From: CAWEDP01 sp963807925
GTDB lineage: Bacteria; Acidobacteriota; Vicinamibacteria; Vicinamibacterales; CAVVIG01
DNA: 64,000 nucleotides
Reading direction: 5' to 3'
Assembly (NCBI GenBank): GCA_963807925.1
Contig: CAWEDP010000002.1
Location: 3,249,752-3,313,751 of the forward strand
Of this stretch, positions 1 to 11,700 are shown one piece after another (the first letter of the stretch is position 1; each line of letters starts with the position of its first letter). The notes below the pieces were generated by a model, which saw only the letters and a program-made list of their open reading frames with translations, did not search any database and had not been told where the DNA came from. The translations under genes and the position numbers were made by a program.

Positions 1-2046
1 TGTGCGATGGTCGCCGTGTCTGCCGCATTCAGGTCGAGCGGCTTCACGGCATCCATGTCCAACCGCAACGTCGGTTTGTAGACGTGGTCGATCCGCACGA
101 CATTCGGGAATCGGATTTCGAACTGCGCCTTTTCTCGCACCGGCTCGACGCAGGTTTTGGGGCGGGCGGCGGCGGCGGTGGACCTTCGCCGCCTTCGTGC
201 GGCAGGAACGTGAACGGCACACCGAAGATGTTCACGTATTCGGGGTCGAACAGCCCGGTCTGCCGGGTTGACCTCATACGACGTGCGCCGTAATCCGCGC
301 CCGACGACCTGCTCACAGAGCGATTGCGACGTGAAGGCGCGTAAACCCATGATGTGCGTGACAGTTTTCGCGTCCCAACCTTCGGATAGCATGCCGACTG
401 AAATCACGCTCCGAATCTGTTCGCCAGGCTGCCCCACGCGCCCCACGGTATCGACCGTTTCCCGGAGCACTTCGGCTGCTTCTTTTTTCGTGAGTTTCCG
501 CCGACCAGATTCCGCGCCGTCGTTGTCTTCCTCATCACCGTTCTCATCCGCGCTGTCATCGCCGTTCGTAACCGCCGTCACCGGAGCCTCATCCTGCGAC
601 TCCGCCATGTCCAACACCTTCGAATCGATGTGCAAGGTGAGCTCGGGATCGCAGAGTTCATCGATGCGGACTTTCTTGTGATCGAAGGCGTATTTCACGC
701 GGGCGGCGGTTTCCGTCCGGTTGACGACGGAAATCATCACGGGCGGCGTCTTGAACCCGACATGTTCCCACGCCTTCGCCGTCTCCAACCAATCACGTCC
801 GAGCAGGTAGTAGCCATTGATGACAAGGTCGGGGAGCGGTCTCGTGCTCCTGCGCCTTTCGGTTCAAGTCGTCCTTACACGGAATCGTAGATGTGGTAGA
901 GCTTGGACTTGTAGGTTTTGACATCAGGAAGTCCATCGTCACGGACGACCACACGTGGCGTTTTCACCAGCCCGGATTCGATGGCGTCGTTCAGACCAAA
1001 GTCCTAGACAATCCATCCGAACAGGGCTTCTTCGCTGCTCTTCTTGCCCGATGGAACAAATGGAGTGGCGGAGAAATCGTAGCAGCCGAGAATGTTGCGT
1101 GTGCGTGTTGATGCGGTCCAATCCGCCGATCCACTTGGTCGCTTCCTCAATGTCGTCCTTTGACACACCCTCGATCTTCGAGCCGGCTGGCACACGCCAC
1201 GCATGGTGCGCTTCGTCGTTGATGACGAGGATGTTCCGGGCACTCGCCATGTCTGCCCCAAGAACCTGCCGGACGTAGGCTTCGTCGCTTTTTGCCCCAC
1301 GCTTATCGACACCCTTTTTCTTGGCGATCCGTTCGGCTGACTCCCAATTGAGTGCGTGCCAGTTGCGGATCTTCACCTTGCCTTGCCGCAACTTGTCCAT
1401 GAGCGCGGTCGGAACGATGTTGAACTCTTGGTAGTAGTTGTCGGAGCCGGACGGCTCCAACACCGCAAGCCGGCTCCGCACCGTTAATCCCGGTGCAACG
1501 ACAAACACATGCTTGGAAAACCGAGCGTCTTGCGGATTGCTGACCTTGTTGAGGATGTGCCACGCGATCATCATCGCCATGACGATGGTCTTGCCGGAGC
1601 CGGTCGCCATTTTCGCGCACACCCGTGGGAACGCGCCGCCTTCCTGTGGCACATCGATCCCTACCTTGTCGGCGTCCGGCGCTTCCGTCAGCCAAATCAG
1701 TGTCTCGATGGCTTCCAACTGACAGAAGAAGAATCGGCGATCTGTTCGTTCATCCGGGTCATACCAATGGTCGAGCAGGCGCTTCGTGATGGCGGTGACG
1801 CCCGGATAGCCGGCTTCTCGCCATGCCTTCACCCGTGGACGAATCAGATTGACGAGTGGGATTTCTTTGAAAATGCCCGGATCATCGAACGAACGGGAAT
1901 GCTCCGACGCGATGACGTATCCGGCAGGACGCCGCTTGCCTTCAATCGAGCGAGAACGTCCGAGAATCACGGTCGTATTGCCAATAGCGCGTCGGCTCCT
2001 GATACGGCGAGTTGACGATGAGCTTGTCGATTGTGGTCGTCGCCAT
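1..2046 (-). pseudogene. Type III-like restriction endonuclease (Res) subunit, frame-broken and cut by the window edge
   Basis: This is the SF2 helicase/nuclease subunit of a type III-like restriction system, the group annotated as BPTD_3080-like endonucleases; it would translocate on and cut unmodified DNA. The N-terminal half shows Walker A ATGSGKT, a DEAH box (NDEAHH) and, in the next frame, the motif III-like YDFSATP. The start is an ATG at 2046, 7 bp after the methyltransferase stop, giving MATTTIDKLIVNSPYQEP. Reading frame is lost near 1950, again near 1100, by an in-frame TAG near 1005 (WIV-stop-DFGLNDAIESG), and more times below 900. A late piece (PEYVNIFGVPFTFLPHEGG) is typical of the family and continues in another frame to the window edge. 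It is either a decayed gene or a badly called sequence; the neighbouring methyltransferase is much less damaged. Confidence 0.85.
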
Positions 2047-2052
2047 GTCCGA

Positions 2053-4616
2053 CTACTCGACGGCGACGATTTTCAATGACTCGATGCCACGGTCATCGAT
2101 GATCTTGACCGCAACGCGCTTGTGCTTGCCGGCTTCAAACGGTAGGGAAACGTGGCCACGAAATGCCGCGATGAGGTCGGGATCGATTTCGGCGTGCAGG
2201 CTTTTCGCCAGCCGCGCCCAACCGTCCTTCTCTCCCGCCATTGGGAAGAACACTTGATGCGGGTAGACGCTGCGCCCATCGTAATCCGTGTCCAGCATCC
2301 ACATGGCGATCTTGTCGGTGCTGCCAGACACAATCGTGCCGGATTTCGTATCGTAGTAATCGAAGCCGCGCACTTCGACCGTGTATTTGCCTTTGTGATC
2401 GCCCGACGTGATCCTCTTCGGCGAAGGCGACGTCGGGCTGGCCAATCAGCCAAAAACTCTCATTGCTGGCGCGTTTTTTCTTGAGGTCGTCGGTCAGCAG
2501 ATCGGCGCTCATCTGTGCCTTCAGAAGCGTCACGCCGGGAAAGTTCGTCTCGTCAATGTCCTTCGCAGCTTCGGGATCGAACTGGAATGCCGCAAACACG
2601 ATCATCTTGGGCTTCGGAACGAGCCGTGCTGCTTCCTCAACCGCTGTCTCGACCTGCCGCTGTTCGAGCGGTGCGTGCGCCGGTCCAAAGCTGATGGCAA
2701 CCCGCTGTGCATCTCTCGTCTCCGCAATGGCGTGTAACCAGCGCGTGCCCGGTGACGGCTCGACGCGCACGAACTCAATTTTCTGTCCGCCCTTCCCGCG
2801 AATGCCAGTCTTGTGGAGTTCGTCGCGCCATTCAGCCTGCCGGAGCGTTTCACCGGAACGTGAGATGGATTCATCAGCGGGCGCGGCGTTCTCCGCTTCG
2901 ATATCGTGTAGGGATTCCACTGCGGGCGCAGGCACCGCTTCGACCGTGAATGGACCCGTCACGCGCACTTTGTTGTTGTCGGGAGTCGGTTGGTCGAAAA
3001 GAGTTTCGGGCTTGGCATAACGAGCAATCGCATGATCGACCTGCTCTCTCGGCATTCCGGCGCGAATCTCCTGGTTATTCGCAATCGTTTCCAACGTCAC
3101 GTGTGGCACGGTCTTGTAGACGAAACCACTACCGACGCCTTCTTCTGGTCGAGCGAGTTGGTAATACTCGAACAGAGAGGTCATTAGCCGTTGCTTCGCA
3201 AGCGTGATGGCAACGCGAGACGTATCGCACGTAATCCAACGCCTGCCCCATTCTTCAGCGACGAATGCAGTGGTCCCCGAACCGCAAGTCGGATCGAAAA
3301 CAAGGTCGCCGGGGTCAGTTGTCATTAGCATCGCCCGCTCGATGACAGTTTGCGTGGTCTGAACCACGTAGATGCGCCGCTTGAACTCAATCGTGTCCTG
3401 CCAAGAATTGACGAGCGATCCGAATCCGAAGTCGCTGAGATACATCTTGAAGTAGAGTTTCTCGCCGAGCACGAAGAGCCGGTTGGCGTTCCGCAAACGT
3501 TCAACTCCGGCTGGAGTTGTCCGCCAACTTTTACCGCCGCTTGTTTGGAATGGCTCGCCTTCGAACTCGATGGTGAAGGTGCAGGACGGCGTGTAGCCAG
3601 ACGAAGCGAGGTCAGACCGCTTGAATATCCTTTCGGTCGCCGCTGTCCTATCGAAGTGTTCTATTTCTTCAGCCGTGAGTCGTCGATATCCACCGTCAGC
3701 GGTATCGGCAAATACGAACTCTGAGTCTCCGCCAACATTCTTCTCGACAAAGAGGTTTCGATATTTCAACGCCTTCTTGTCTCTCGCATACCAGCAGAGA
3801 TAGTCGAACACGGATTCGATATGCCCGGACTCAAGGGGCATCATCGTCTTGAAGTTGATGACTGCAACGAAATTCTCCGGTCCGAACACTTCATCGAGAA
3901 GACACCGGACTCTGTGAAGATTCTCGTCACCAATCTGCACGAACACGGAGCCGCTGTTGGTTAGCAGATTCGCGGCTGAGCAACAGCCGGTCCCGCAAAT
4001 AGGTCAAATACGAATGGACGCCGAGTTCCCACGTATCGCGGAATGCCTTGATCATTTCCGGTTCCGTGGTTAAGTCGTCGTCTTTGCGGTCGTCCACCTT
4101 CCGCTTGTTTACGAACGGCTGAAAATTCGAACCGTATTTGATGCCGTAGGGCGGGTCGAGGTAGACCATCTGCACCTTGCCGCCCATGCCTTCTTTTTCA
4201 ACCAGCGAGTTCATGACGAGCAGGCTGTCGCCGGCAATCAAGCGATTCGACCAATTGTGGCGGTGCTTGTAGAACTCGATGGCTTCCCGAAGCGGCGGAT
4301 TTTCGCTCGGTTGCTCGAACAGTGACGGTTGGTGCTGCGTGCCGTTCCGCTTCCGAACGGCTTCGAGGACGCTTCGAGAATCGATGCGTTCGTGAACGTG
4401 CAGCGAGACGGTCGGCACGTCGAACGACGTGTGTTCCGCTTTACCTGCCCATTGCAGTGTTGGATCAAGATGCGGGTCGTAGGCGTAGGTTTTCTTGCCG
4501 CCGTCTCGGTCGGTGTCGGCGGTTACGAGTCCAACGGGCGGGTTGTTGACGCGCTTTTTGTCGGGATGTGCGTATTGCTCGATGGGCTTTTTCTCAGATT
4601 TCGGCTTTCGCGCCAT
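2053..4616 (-). CDS. Type III-like DNA methyltransferase (Mod), adenine-specific, two frameshifts
   Basis: This is the modification partner of the downstream Res gene and would methylate adenine at the recognition site with SAM. The first segment carries catalytic motif IV DPPY (VYLDPPYGIKYG) about 155 residues in. The second carries the SAM-binding motif I FDPTCGSGTT. Motif IV before motif I is the beta-class order used by type III Mod proteins. The frame shifts near 3940 (RLLLSREL into FVQIGDENLHRVR) and near 2420 (WLIGQPDVAF into SPKRITSGDHKGKYT). Joined, it is about 850 residues. I prefer the ATG at 4616 (MARKPKSEKK) because AGAGGTTGG lies just upstream; an in-frame ATG at 4715 is possible. 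The C-terminus overlaps nothing and is followed after 6 bp by Res, so the two form an operon. Confidence 0.85.
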
Positions 4617-4791
4617 TCCAACCTCTCGACGTTTCACGACCGACGTCTTTCGCGCCGGCTTCGAGCGAGCCGACTGCGGGCGGGCGGATTTGCGTCCACG
4701 AACTCGTTGCGGCATGTTGTCGCTTCTTGCGACGGCACTTTAGCAGCTTTGTGCGCGGCTCGAAAGTCGGAGAACCGGCTGCACCGCTACA

Positions 4792-5046
4792 ATGTCGTCG
4801 ATGAACCTCAGCGAAATCTTTGATGCGTTGAACGGCAGGACATTCGCCTACCTCGAATGCCGCGACGGACGGAAATTCGGTCGCGTGCCGCTTGCGGTTA
4901 ACTTCTGCGATGATGAAAACCTCGCGCCCGCCTGTATCGACGTAAAGCCGGACGGCTTGGTGCTGCACTTCAACTCCGATGACGGCTCCGGCACGAACAA
5001 GCGTGGCGAGTCCGTGCCGTTCGGCGACATTGTTGCCGTGCGGTAG
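4792..5046 (+). CDS. Small hypothetical protein (84 aa)
   Basis: I do not recognise this protein. It is acidic and soluble-looking, with no signal peptide or membrane segment. It begins MSSMNLSEIFDALNGRTFAYLE and ends in GESVPFGDIVAVR. The first three residues are optional, since a second ATG lies three codons in. It is transcribed divergently from the methyltransferase and stops 33 bp before the start I prefer for the next small gene, so 4792-6494 looks like one three-gene unit. It could be an accessory protein of the integrative element, but nothing in the sequence shows a function. Confidence 0.55.
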   Translation: MSSMNLSEIFDALNGRTFAYLECRDGRKFGRVPLAVNFCDDENLAPACIDVKPDGLVLHFNSDDGSGTNKRGESVPFGDIVAVR

Positions 5047-5079
5047 GTAGGTCTTTTGCTTTTTGTTCGCCCGCCTGCT

Positions 5080-5385
5080 ATGCTGGCGTCCGCCGTGGGC
5101 GTCCGGGCGTGCATCGTGACTTTTTCCGGTGAGCGCGGCGTCCGGCATGCGGTCGAAGTGACGGCTGAATCACTCTACGAAGCGGCGGCACTGGCACTGT
5201 CGATCTTCCGCACATCCGAATGGGCGGACCAGATCGGACCCGGCACCGAACTGCACGTGACCGTGAAGAATCCTGAAACGACGCACCGCGTGACGCTCGA
5301 CCAGATCCGGCGCTGGTGTGACGGTGTGGCGGTGTCGCCGACCGAAGTGCTGAAACGTCATCGCGTCAAGACGCTCATTGGGTGA
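5080..5385 (+). CDS. Conserved small hypothetical protein (about 100 aa)
   Basis: The core VRACIVTFSGERGVRHAVEV, then an Ala-rich helix (SLYEAAALALSIFR) and a closing segment LDQIRRWCDGVAVSPTEVLKR, resembles a small soluble family I associate with Acidobacteriota genomes; it has no assigned function. The start is uncertain: ATG at 5080, an upstream ATG at 5056, or GTG near 5095, which would fit the family's usual N-terminus. The stop overlaps the next gene's GTG start (GTGA), so the two are probably translationally coupled. Confidence 0.6.
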   Translation: MLASAVGVRACIVTFSGERGVRHAVEVTAESLYEAAALALSIFRTSEWADQIGPGTELHVTVKNPETTHRVTLDQIRRWCDGVAVSPTEVLKRHRVKTLIG

Positions 5386-6494
5386 GGCAAGCGTCCATGC
5401 CGTCAGTTCTCTCGCCGCAACAAGCCGCGTTCGACGCAGCCGTGAAGAGTTGGTGCGACTTCGATTATCCGGGCATCGCGGATCTTGAGGAACTGCGCAC
5501 GCAGAATCCGTCGCTCAGTGCGTGGGTTGATCAATTAGTGGAACTTCGGCAGGCGTTCAACGCGGCGCTCTCCGTCGAAGGACAACACATCACTGATCAC
5601 GCGCCGCACTCGCCGTTCTATTTCGATTACCTTGACTCTCATCGTTCAAATGCACGTGCGTTCAGGGACGAGAACCACTCGTTCATCGGCGTGACGCTAC
5701 CACTTGTTCGTGGTGTGGCGGCGATGTCAACATCGGTGAGCGCATCCGACGCCGTGGTAACACGGATCGGGCTTCCGATGACAACCGACCGCGAAGTCCT
5801 CAAGGGTGTGTTGTCATGGCTACTGCTCGGATATGTGATCACGCACGAATACACGCATCACGTTCACGGGCATCTTGATGGACGGTTCGAGCCGCTTGAG
5901 GAAATCAGCGCCGGTTCATTAAAGGGCACGCTGGCGCAGCAAGCACGTGAACTCGACGCTGATGGCTACGCCGCGTATTTCACGCTCGCGTTTTGGCTCG
6001 ACAGCCCGGACGGTCGGAATGCAATCTCGCATCTGTTGGGCATTCAGGATCTTCCACCGGAATCTCACGACGCGATTTCGTTTAGTTGCTTCCTCGTCGC
6101 GCAGGCGGCGTTTACGTTCCTTCGTGAGCCGGAACTGCTTGACAGGGACAAGGCATACCGCCGAACTCACCCGCCGCAGCCTGTCAGACTTCAGGTGATG
6201 TCTCGGTTCGCTCGAAAATGGTCCACCGAGTTCCGTCCGACTCTATATCGTTGGATGACGCAGGCGCGGTATCAGTTGATGATGGATGCCGTGTCAGCCG
6301 TGATTTGGACAGGCAAGCACGCGGTGGGTTGGCGAGCGCAGATGGAGTTTCTGAAGTCAGACGACGGAACGGCATACGTCAATGCCTTGCTCGCGGAACT
6401 AGATTCGTTTCGAGGGACGTTGCGCACTGGGAACGAAGCTACTGGGACATCCGATGCGATTGAAGCCGACCGTTTCATTGGCGTTACGGACTGA
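5382..6494 (+). CDS. Putative HExxH zinc metallopeptidase-like protein (370 aa)
   Basis: The protein has a zinc-peptidase signature HEYTHH within VITHEYTHHVHGH at about residues 150-160. It is followed some 35 residues later by ARELDADGYAAY, which places an acidic third-ligand candidate (E or D) on a helix, as in M48-like and other gluzincin-type enzymes. No signal peptide is visible. One hydrophobic stretch (GVLSWLLLGYVI) precedes the motif and looks like the buried helix of the fold. The start is GTG at 5382, overlapping the previous stop; an ATG at 5397 is an alternative. The gene sits between a restriction-modification pair and an integrase. Function is unknown; peptidase activity is inferred from the motif only. 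Confidence 0.6.
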   Translation: MRQASMPSVLSPQQAAFDAAVKSWCDFDYPGIADLEELRTQNPSLSAWVDQLVELRQAFNAALSVEGQHITDHAPHSPFYFDYLDSHRSNARAFRDENHSFIGVTLPLVRGVAAMSTSVSASDAVVTRIGLPMTTDREVLKGVLSWLLLGYVITHEYTHHVHGHLDGRFEPLEEISAGSLKGTLAQQARELDADGYAAYFTLAFWLDSPDGRNAISHLLGIQDLPPESHDAISFSCFLVAQAAFTFLREPELLDRDKAYRRTHPPQPVRLQVMSRFARKWSTEFRPTLYRWMTQARYQLMMDAVSAVIWTGKHAVGWRAQMEFLKSDDGTAYVNALLAELDSFRGTLRTGNEATGTSDAIEADRFIGVTD

Positions 6495-6635
6495 CACTCA
6501 CGGATCGGCGGCGACCGTGGAAGACACAACGCCGACTGTGACCTCGATTGTGACCGTGCCAATCCGAACGCTGGTGTTTTACTGCGGTTTACGGCGTGTG
6601 AGCTAGATCGACGGGACCGAAACTAAACCGTTTGG

Positions 6636-7940
6636 TCAGTAGACGTTCAACGTGATCGGCAGCACTTTGCCGCGATCCGCCGAAGCACTTTCCAAGCGTG
6701 CTCCTTCAACCACTCGGACATCTCTCCGATTGAGTGGAATCAACAGTTTACCGGACGGCGGCGAGCCCTGCAAAAGCAAACTGTGACGTGACTGTGACGT
6801 GACGCTTTCAGGCACGTCGACGATCGCTTTGATCTCCGCGTCCTGTGCTTGGTTTCCCTTCTCGTCGCCATTGCCGTTCGACGGTAGCACGCGACCGCGC
6901 TGCGCATCCAGCGCGTCGAGCGCCTGGCGCTTCGCGTCGATCCGAATGTGCGAGTAGTGCTCCAGCATCCGGCGCGACAGGTGGCCGGTGATCGACTCGA
7001 GCACATGATCGGCGACACCCATTTCGGCCGGCTCGGTGATGACCGTGTGCCGCAGGTCGTGGAAGCGCAGGCCGTGCAAGCCGGCGGCGTCACGAAGCGC
7101 ACGCCAGGCCGTGTCCCATTTCAGCATCGGCTTCGTCGGATCGAACTGTCCCCACTGGCAGGCCGGCCAAAGGTAATGCTCCGGTTCGGCGTGGCCGAGC
7201 ATGTCGGCGCGCTCGAACATCCGCGCGAGTGCATTGAGCGCAGACCCGTTCAACGGGATCACGCGATGACTTGACTCGTTCTTGCTCCGTCGCACGTGCA
7301 AGAGCTTCTTGACGAGGTCCACATCGCACCGCCGCAGGTGCTTGACCTCGACCGGTCGCATCGATGTGTTCGCGGCGACAATCGCGGCGCAATACACGTG
7401 CTCCCATTCCTGATTTGATGCAGCGGCGGCGAAGAGCCGCCTCTGCTCGTCGGCCGTCAACGCACGGCCGATCGGATGCTGGCGCTCTGGTAGATTGCGC
7501 ACATGCTCCGCCATGGCTCGCCAACGACCGCAGGACTTCAGCACGCGCGATAGCACGCCGACGTCCATGTTGATGGTGCGGTTCGCGATCCCCGCGTCGT
7601 GGCGTGCCCGCTGAAAGTCGGCAATCGCTGCCGCCGTAATCGCCGAGAGGGGCACGTCGCCGAAGTGTTTCTTGACGAGGCTGAGACGCTCCTCTTCAAG
7701 CTCGATCGTCCGAGGCGAACAACGCATCTGCTTAGCGGCAAGGTACGATTCGATTCCCTCCGACAACCGCTTGGGTCCCTGCTCGCTGGTGGCCAGCAGT
7801 CCGCGGCCGGCGTTGTCAATCAGGTCGCGCTCGCGCTTCTTCGCTTTCTGCAGATTCGTCGTGCCGAGTCGCTTCCGGTATCGCTGCCCGGCGACGGTGA
7901 AGTCTGTCCAGTACTGACGGCCGCGCTTCCAAAGACTCAT
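6636..7940 (-). CDS. Tyrosine-type site-specific integrase (434 aa)
   Basis: This is a phage/ICE-type integrase that would excise and insert the surrounding element. Its N-terminal region (YWTDFTVAGQRYRKRLGTTN) matches the Arm-DNA-binding domain. A core-binding SAM-like domain follows (about 60-150). The catalytic domain shows the first Arg in NTSMRPVEVKHL, then HDLRHT, then GH in ITGHLSRRMLEHYSH with Tyr as the nucleophile in EHY. All the expected R-H-R-H-Y residues are therefore present. The C-terminal tail of about 90 residues is longer than usual and low in homology signals. It overlaps the excisionase by 4 bp (ATGA), so the two are coupled. The attachment site was not found in the flanks. 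Confidence 0.92.
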   Translation of the reverse strand: MSLWKRGRQYWTDFTVAGQRYRKRLGTTNLQKAKKRERDLIDNAGRGLLATSEQGPKRLSEGIESYLAAKQMRCSPRTIELEEERLSLVKKHFGDVPLSAITAAAIADFQRARHDAGIANRTINMDVGVLSRVLKSCGRWRAMAEHVRNLPERQHPIGRALTADEQRRLFAAAASNQEWEHVYCAAIVAANTSMRPVEVKHLRRCDVDLVKKLLHVRRSKNESSHRVIPLNGSALNALARMFERADMLGHAEPEHYLWPACQWGQFDPTKPMLKWDTAWRALRDAAGLHGLRFHDLRHTVITEPAEMGVADHVLESITGHLSRRMLEHYSHIRIDAKRQALDALDAQRGRVLPSNGNGDEKGNQAQDAEIKAIVDVPESVTSQSRHSLLLQGSPPSGKLLIPLNRRDVRVVEGARLESASADRGKVLPITLNVY

Positions 7941-8209
7941 ACCCGCAACTCCCCGGCCTTCGACTCTCCATCTGACGCGGAAACCGATCCCGTGTCAACT
8001 ACACACGCGCGAATGAATTCATCGAGGTCCGCCCGCAGGTACCGAACGGCTCGCCCGAACCGGACGAACCGCGGTCCTTTGCCTCGATGACGCCACGCTC
8101 GCAGCGTCGCAACGGACAATCCGAGATGGTCCGCGGCGTGCGTCTCAGTGAGTGCGTTTCCGGATCGGAATTTCTCGTTGGTGTCAGCGATGTTCCGCGA
8201 GGTCCTCAT
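7937..8209 (-). CDS. Excisionase / MerR-like helix-turn-helix protein (90 aa)
   Basis: This small DNA-binding protein is of the excisionase type: TETHAADHLGLSVATLRAWR is a winged-helix/HTH_17 signature, followed by GKGPRFVRFGRAVRYLRADL, the usual wing. It would direct integrase toward excision or repress the int operon. It lies immediately upstream of the integrase with an ATGA overlap, as expected for xis-int pairs. The start ATG (MRTSRNIADTNEKF) gives about 20 residues ahead of the domain; a later start is possible. Confidence 0.85.
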   Translation of the reverse strand: MRTSRNIADTNEKFRSGNALTETHAADHLGLSVATLRAWRHRGKGPRFVRFGRAVRYLRADLDEFIRACVVDTGSVSASDGESKAGELRV

Positions 8210-8757
8210 AAGCGATCTCCCAGCGCGCCACGTTGCGCAAGAACGAACAATGCTTTGCGGGGATTTGCGCCAAGGCGCGCCGGCGATGTGGCCGGCGCGG
8301 TGCTGGATTCAGGCGCGGGCGCTGGCATGATGCGAGCGCCGGGCCACGTGGACGCTTAGTCGACGCGGTGTGGGCAGCGATTTCAGCAATCGCTCACTGT
8401 CCCACCCGAAGTCCGGCGAGTACTCACGGCCGAAAGGCCGAGAACCATTCGCCGCTGCCGGCTGGCTGACGCTCGCCTTGAGGACGGCGTCGCTGAGTGC
8501 CACCGGTCTTGTCGTTGCCGTGCGCGACGTCGTTGCGCTCAGCGCAGTGAGTGCTAAACGGCCTTGCGTTCGACGGAGGACCTGGGTCGTCAGTCGTAAC
8601 GCGCTCCGCATGCGATGTAGCGAGCGGAGGGGGTGCTCTAAGAGCACCGGCGAGATGATCGCAGGATAGCGCCCCATCGATCATCTCGTCAATCTCAGCC
8701 ATTGTGATCCGTGATATCACGTCGGCGGCCGAGCGATTCTCCGTTGGTGATCGCCGT
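8210..8757. other. Intergenic region between excisionase and receptor gene
   Basis: No gene is supported in this 548-bp stretch. Open frames on both strands are short and of odd composition. The only structure I see is the 11-bp inverted repeat at 8651-8688, listed separately. Confidence 0.5.
8651..8688 (-). terminator. Perfect 11-bp inverted repeat downstream of the receptor gene
   Basis: CGAGATGATCG at 8651-8661 pairs perfectly with CGATCATCTCG at 8678-8688 around a 16-nt loop. It lies about 70 bp beyond the stop of the minus-strand receptor, so a transcription-termination or 3'-stabilising role is plausible. There is no T-tract, so an intrinsic terminator is not established; a protein-binding dyad is equally possible. 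Confidence 0.35.
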
Positions 8758-11700
8758 CTAGAATTCGAATTTTAGTTGCACGGCGATCATTCGCGGTGAA
8801 TTATCGCCGCCCAGTCCGACACCGAGCAAACCCGTCGGCGGTGAGGTCGTGTACGTGAGCGCACCGAACCCGGTTTGCGTACTCGGCTCACCGGGAATGC
8901 CCGCAGTCGACGTCGGAAGCGCAAAGTTCGCGCGGTTGAACAGGTTGAACACTTGCAGTTCCGCTCGCACCGTCGTCCGTTTCGAGCGGGCGATCCGTTT
9001 GCTCACGTACAGATCGCTCCAGACGAACTGCGGGCCGCGTACGGATTGCGACCGAGATCCCCAAACTGACACGTCGCCAGCGAGTCTCCGCCGCGACAGG
9101 CGCCGGTACTCGGATCGACGCTCGAGACAAAGGCATCCGGATTCAACCACTGGAGCGTGCCTGGCGGTGTGACACCCGTAATCGGCATCGTGGTGTACAG
9201 CGGCACGCCCGGTACGACGCTCGCGAACTGCGGGCCGCCGCCGTTGATGATGCCGTGGCCGTTTGCGGAATACGGCGCGCTCTGCACGGTGAAGGGCACA
9301 CCAGTGTGCCAGAAGAAGGTCTCCGAGATTTGCCAGCCGTTGATCAGCGCAGCCAGCCACGGACGTGACGCGTGCGCGGGCAGCTCGTACGTGTACGACG
9401 CCGTGAGGTTGTGGCGAATGTCGTAATCGGCGTCGCCGAACTGCCGGGCGAGCTCGCCGGGCAGCGGCGAGAGCAGCGCCCCCGCCGAGAACGGCAGGAA
9501 TCCGCCGTTCGAAACCGCGTCCTGCGAGTGACTCCACGTGTAGTTGGCGATCCACGACAACCCGGCGCTCGGGCGGCGCTGCAGCGTGAGTTGCAGGCCG
9601 TTATACCGGCTCGTCGCATTCGACATGAACTGCGTCACGTCGCCAAAGCGGGGATCGGGCGGCTTCCCGTACGGATACGGTGCGAAGCAGCCGTCGCACA
9701 CCGTCTGATAGCCGTTCACATGCATTTGGTACGTGAGGTCGTAGCCGCGCGTGCCGACATACTGCGCGCGAAGCATCATGCGCGCCGGCAGCTCCCGTTC
9801 GAAACCGGCGCTCCACTGCAAGTAGAAGGGCACGGCGAGGCCGCCGGGCGGCAGCGCGGTCACGTTCACGGGTGGGAGGCACGCGCTCGGATTCGCGAGC
9901 GCCGAGGCACATGAGCGCTCGCCGTTTCGAAACCCAGAGAGGAAGGCTTGGTTGGCCGCGGCCGTCGCATCGACGGCGCTGTTCGGCACACCGGGCGCGA
10001 TCGCCAACCCGCCGGCTGATCCTAGCAACCCGCCTTGAAAGCTGTTCACGAACGGCGGGTTGGGAGCGAGCGCGTCGATCAGGCTGCCCGCCGGCAACAG
10101 ATCGCCGAACACCCCGAACCCGCTGCGCAGCAGCGTGCGCGGTGTCACTTGCCACGCGAGACTGGTGCGCGGCTGCCAGATCGCGCCCGGCCGCGCGTTG
10201 AGCACCCGAGACTGATTCGTCGCCATGACGGAATCGATCGGTTGATTGATGTCATGCGCCATCTGATCGAACGAGGTGTTCAAGCGCGTCAGCGCGGACG
10301 ACGGGCTAGACGGATTCGAGATCCAGGCGGTTCGCAACCCGATCGTCCACGTGGCGCGGTCAGACAGCTTGATGGCATCCTGCGCGAACACGTCGATATT
10401 GTTGACGCGGAACGCCGTGATCGGAGCGGCTGGGAAGGCGCGCGTCGCCGTCGAGGCGACGCCATAGATGAATTGCGGCAGCGTCGTGTAGGTGACGACC
10501 GGCGTGGTGCCTGCGCCGAAATCATAATCGTCGAACCGAAGCCATCGGATACTTTCGCCGAATCGCCACTCGTGCCGCCCGGCCGTCCAGGTCACATCAT
10601 CGTTCACGTGGAACCGTGTGGCTTTGCGACCCTGCGGCCACAAGTAGTCGAGCCCGCCCAGCGTGGCGAAGGGGACGTTCGGTCCCTGCCCTTGCAGCAC
10701 GATTGGGAAGGCCGATAAGGTCGCCCCGAGATCCGACGGCGCGAACACGCTCGAATACCACGAGAACGACGGATTGAAATGGTTCACGAGGTGATCGCTG
10801 AAAATGTGGGTGTAGCCCGACACGAACGAGTACAGCGGCTGTGGCGAGATCGCGTGAAACAGCGGACTGATGGGATCGGTGTATGCGGCCTGGAGGCCCG
10901 TGTCGGCCTGAAGCCGATACCAGACGAGGTTGTTCGGGTTGACGTTCTGATCGATCCGCAGCGTGAACACCTGCTCATGGTCCGGACTGCTAAGTGTGAC
11001 GTTCTGTCGATTCGCGCAGCCGTCGCCATTAGGCACCGCGCCAGTCGCGACGCCGCCCGCCGCGATTAAGGGACAGCCCAGGACAGGCAGCGGCTGCCCT
11101 GCCGTGCTGCGGTACAGCGAGAACATTCGTTGATAGAAGGGCACAAGCTGCGGCGCGGCCGGATAGGTCGTGCCTGAAATGGCGTCCACGCCGCCGCGCG
11201 GTAGTTGGCCGAGGATGTACTGCTGGAATGCCATCGTCGGTACCGTAACCGTTGTGGCGATCGGCACGCGGATGCGGACCTGCTCGAAGTCCGCGAAGAA
11301 GAACACCTTGTTTTCGCGGACAGGTCCGCCGAGACTGCCGCCGTAATGCACGACCTGCGTGTCCGGCTTCTGTCCCCCAACCAGAGTCGTGAAGTAGTTG
11401 GCGGCGTTCAGCGCCGATCCATTCCACAGGCCGTAGGCGTTGCCGTGGAACGCGTTCGTCCCGGACTTCGTGACGTAGTTGACTTGCGACGCCGCGTACC
11501 GCCCCTGGTCGACTCGGTACGACGTCGTGTTGACGGTTACTTCCTCCATCGAATTCATCCCGAGTACCAGGTTCGTTGCCAAACCGCTGTTCAGATTCGT
11601 CAACGGATCGTTCGTCTCAAGGCCGTCGACGATGAAGCCGTTGGACGTGCCGGGCAAGCCATTGACCTGGAAGTTGCCAAACCCGCTGGGACCGCCGACG

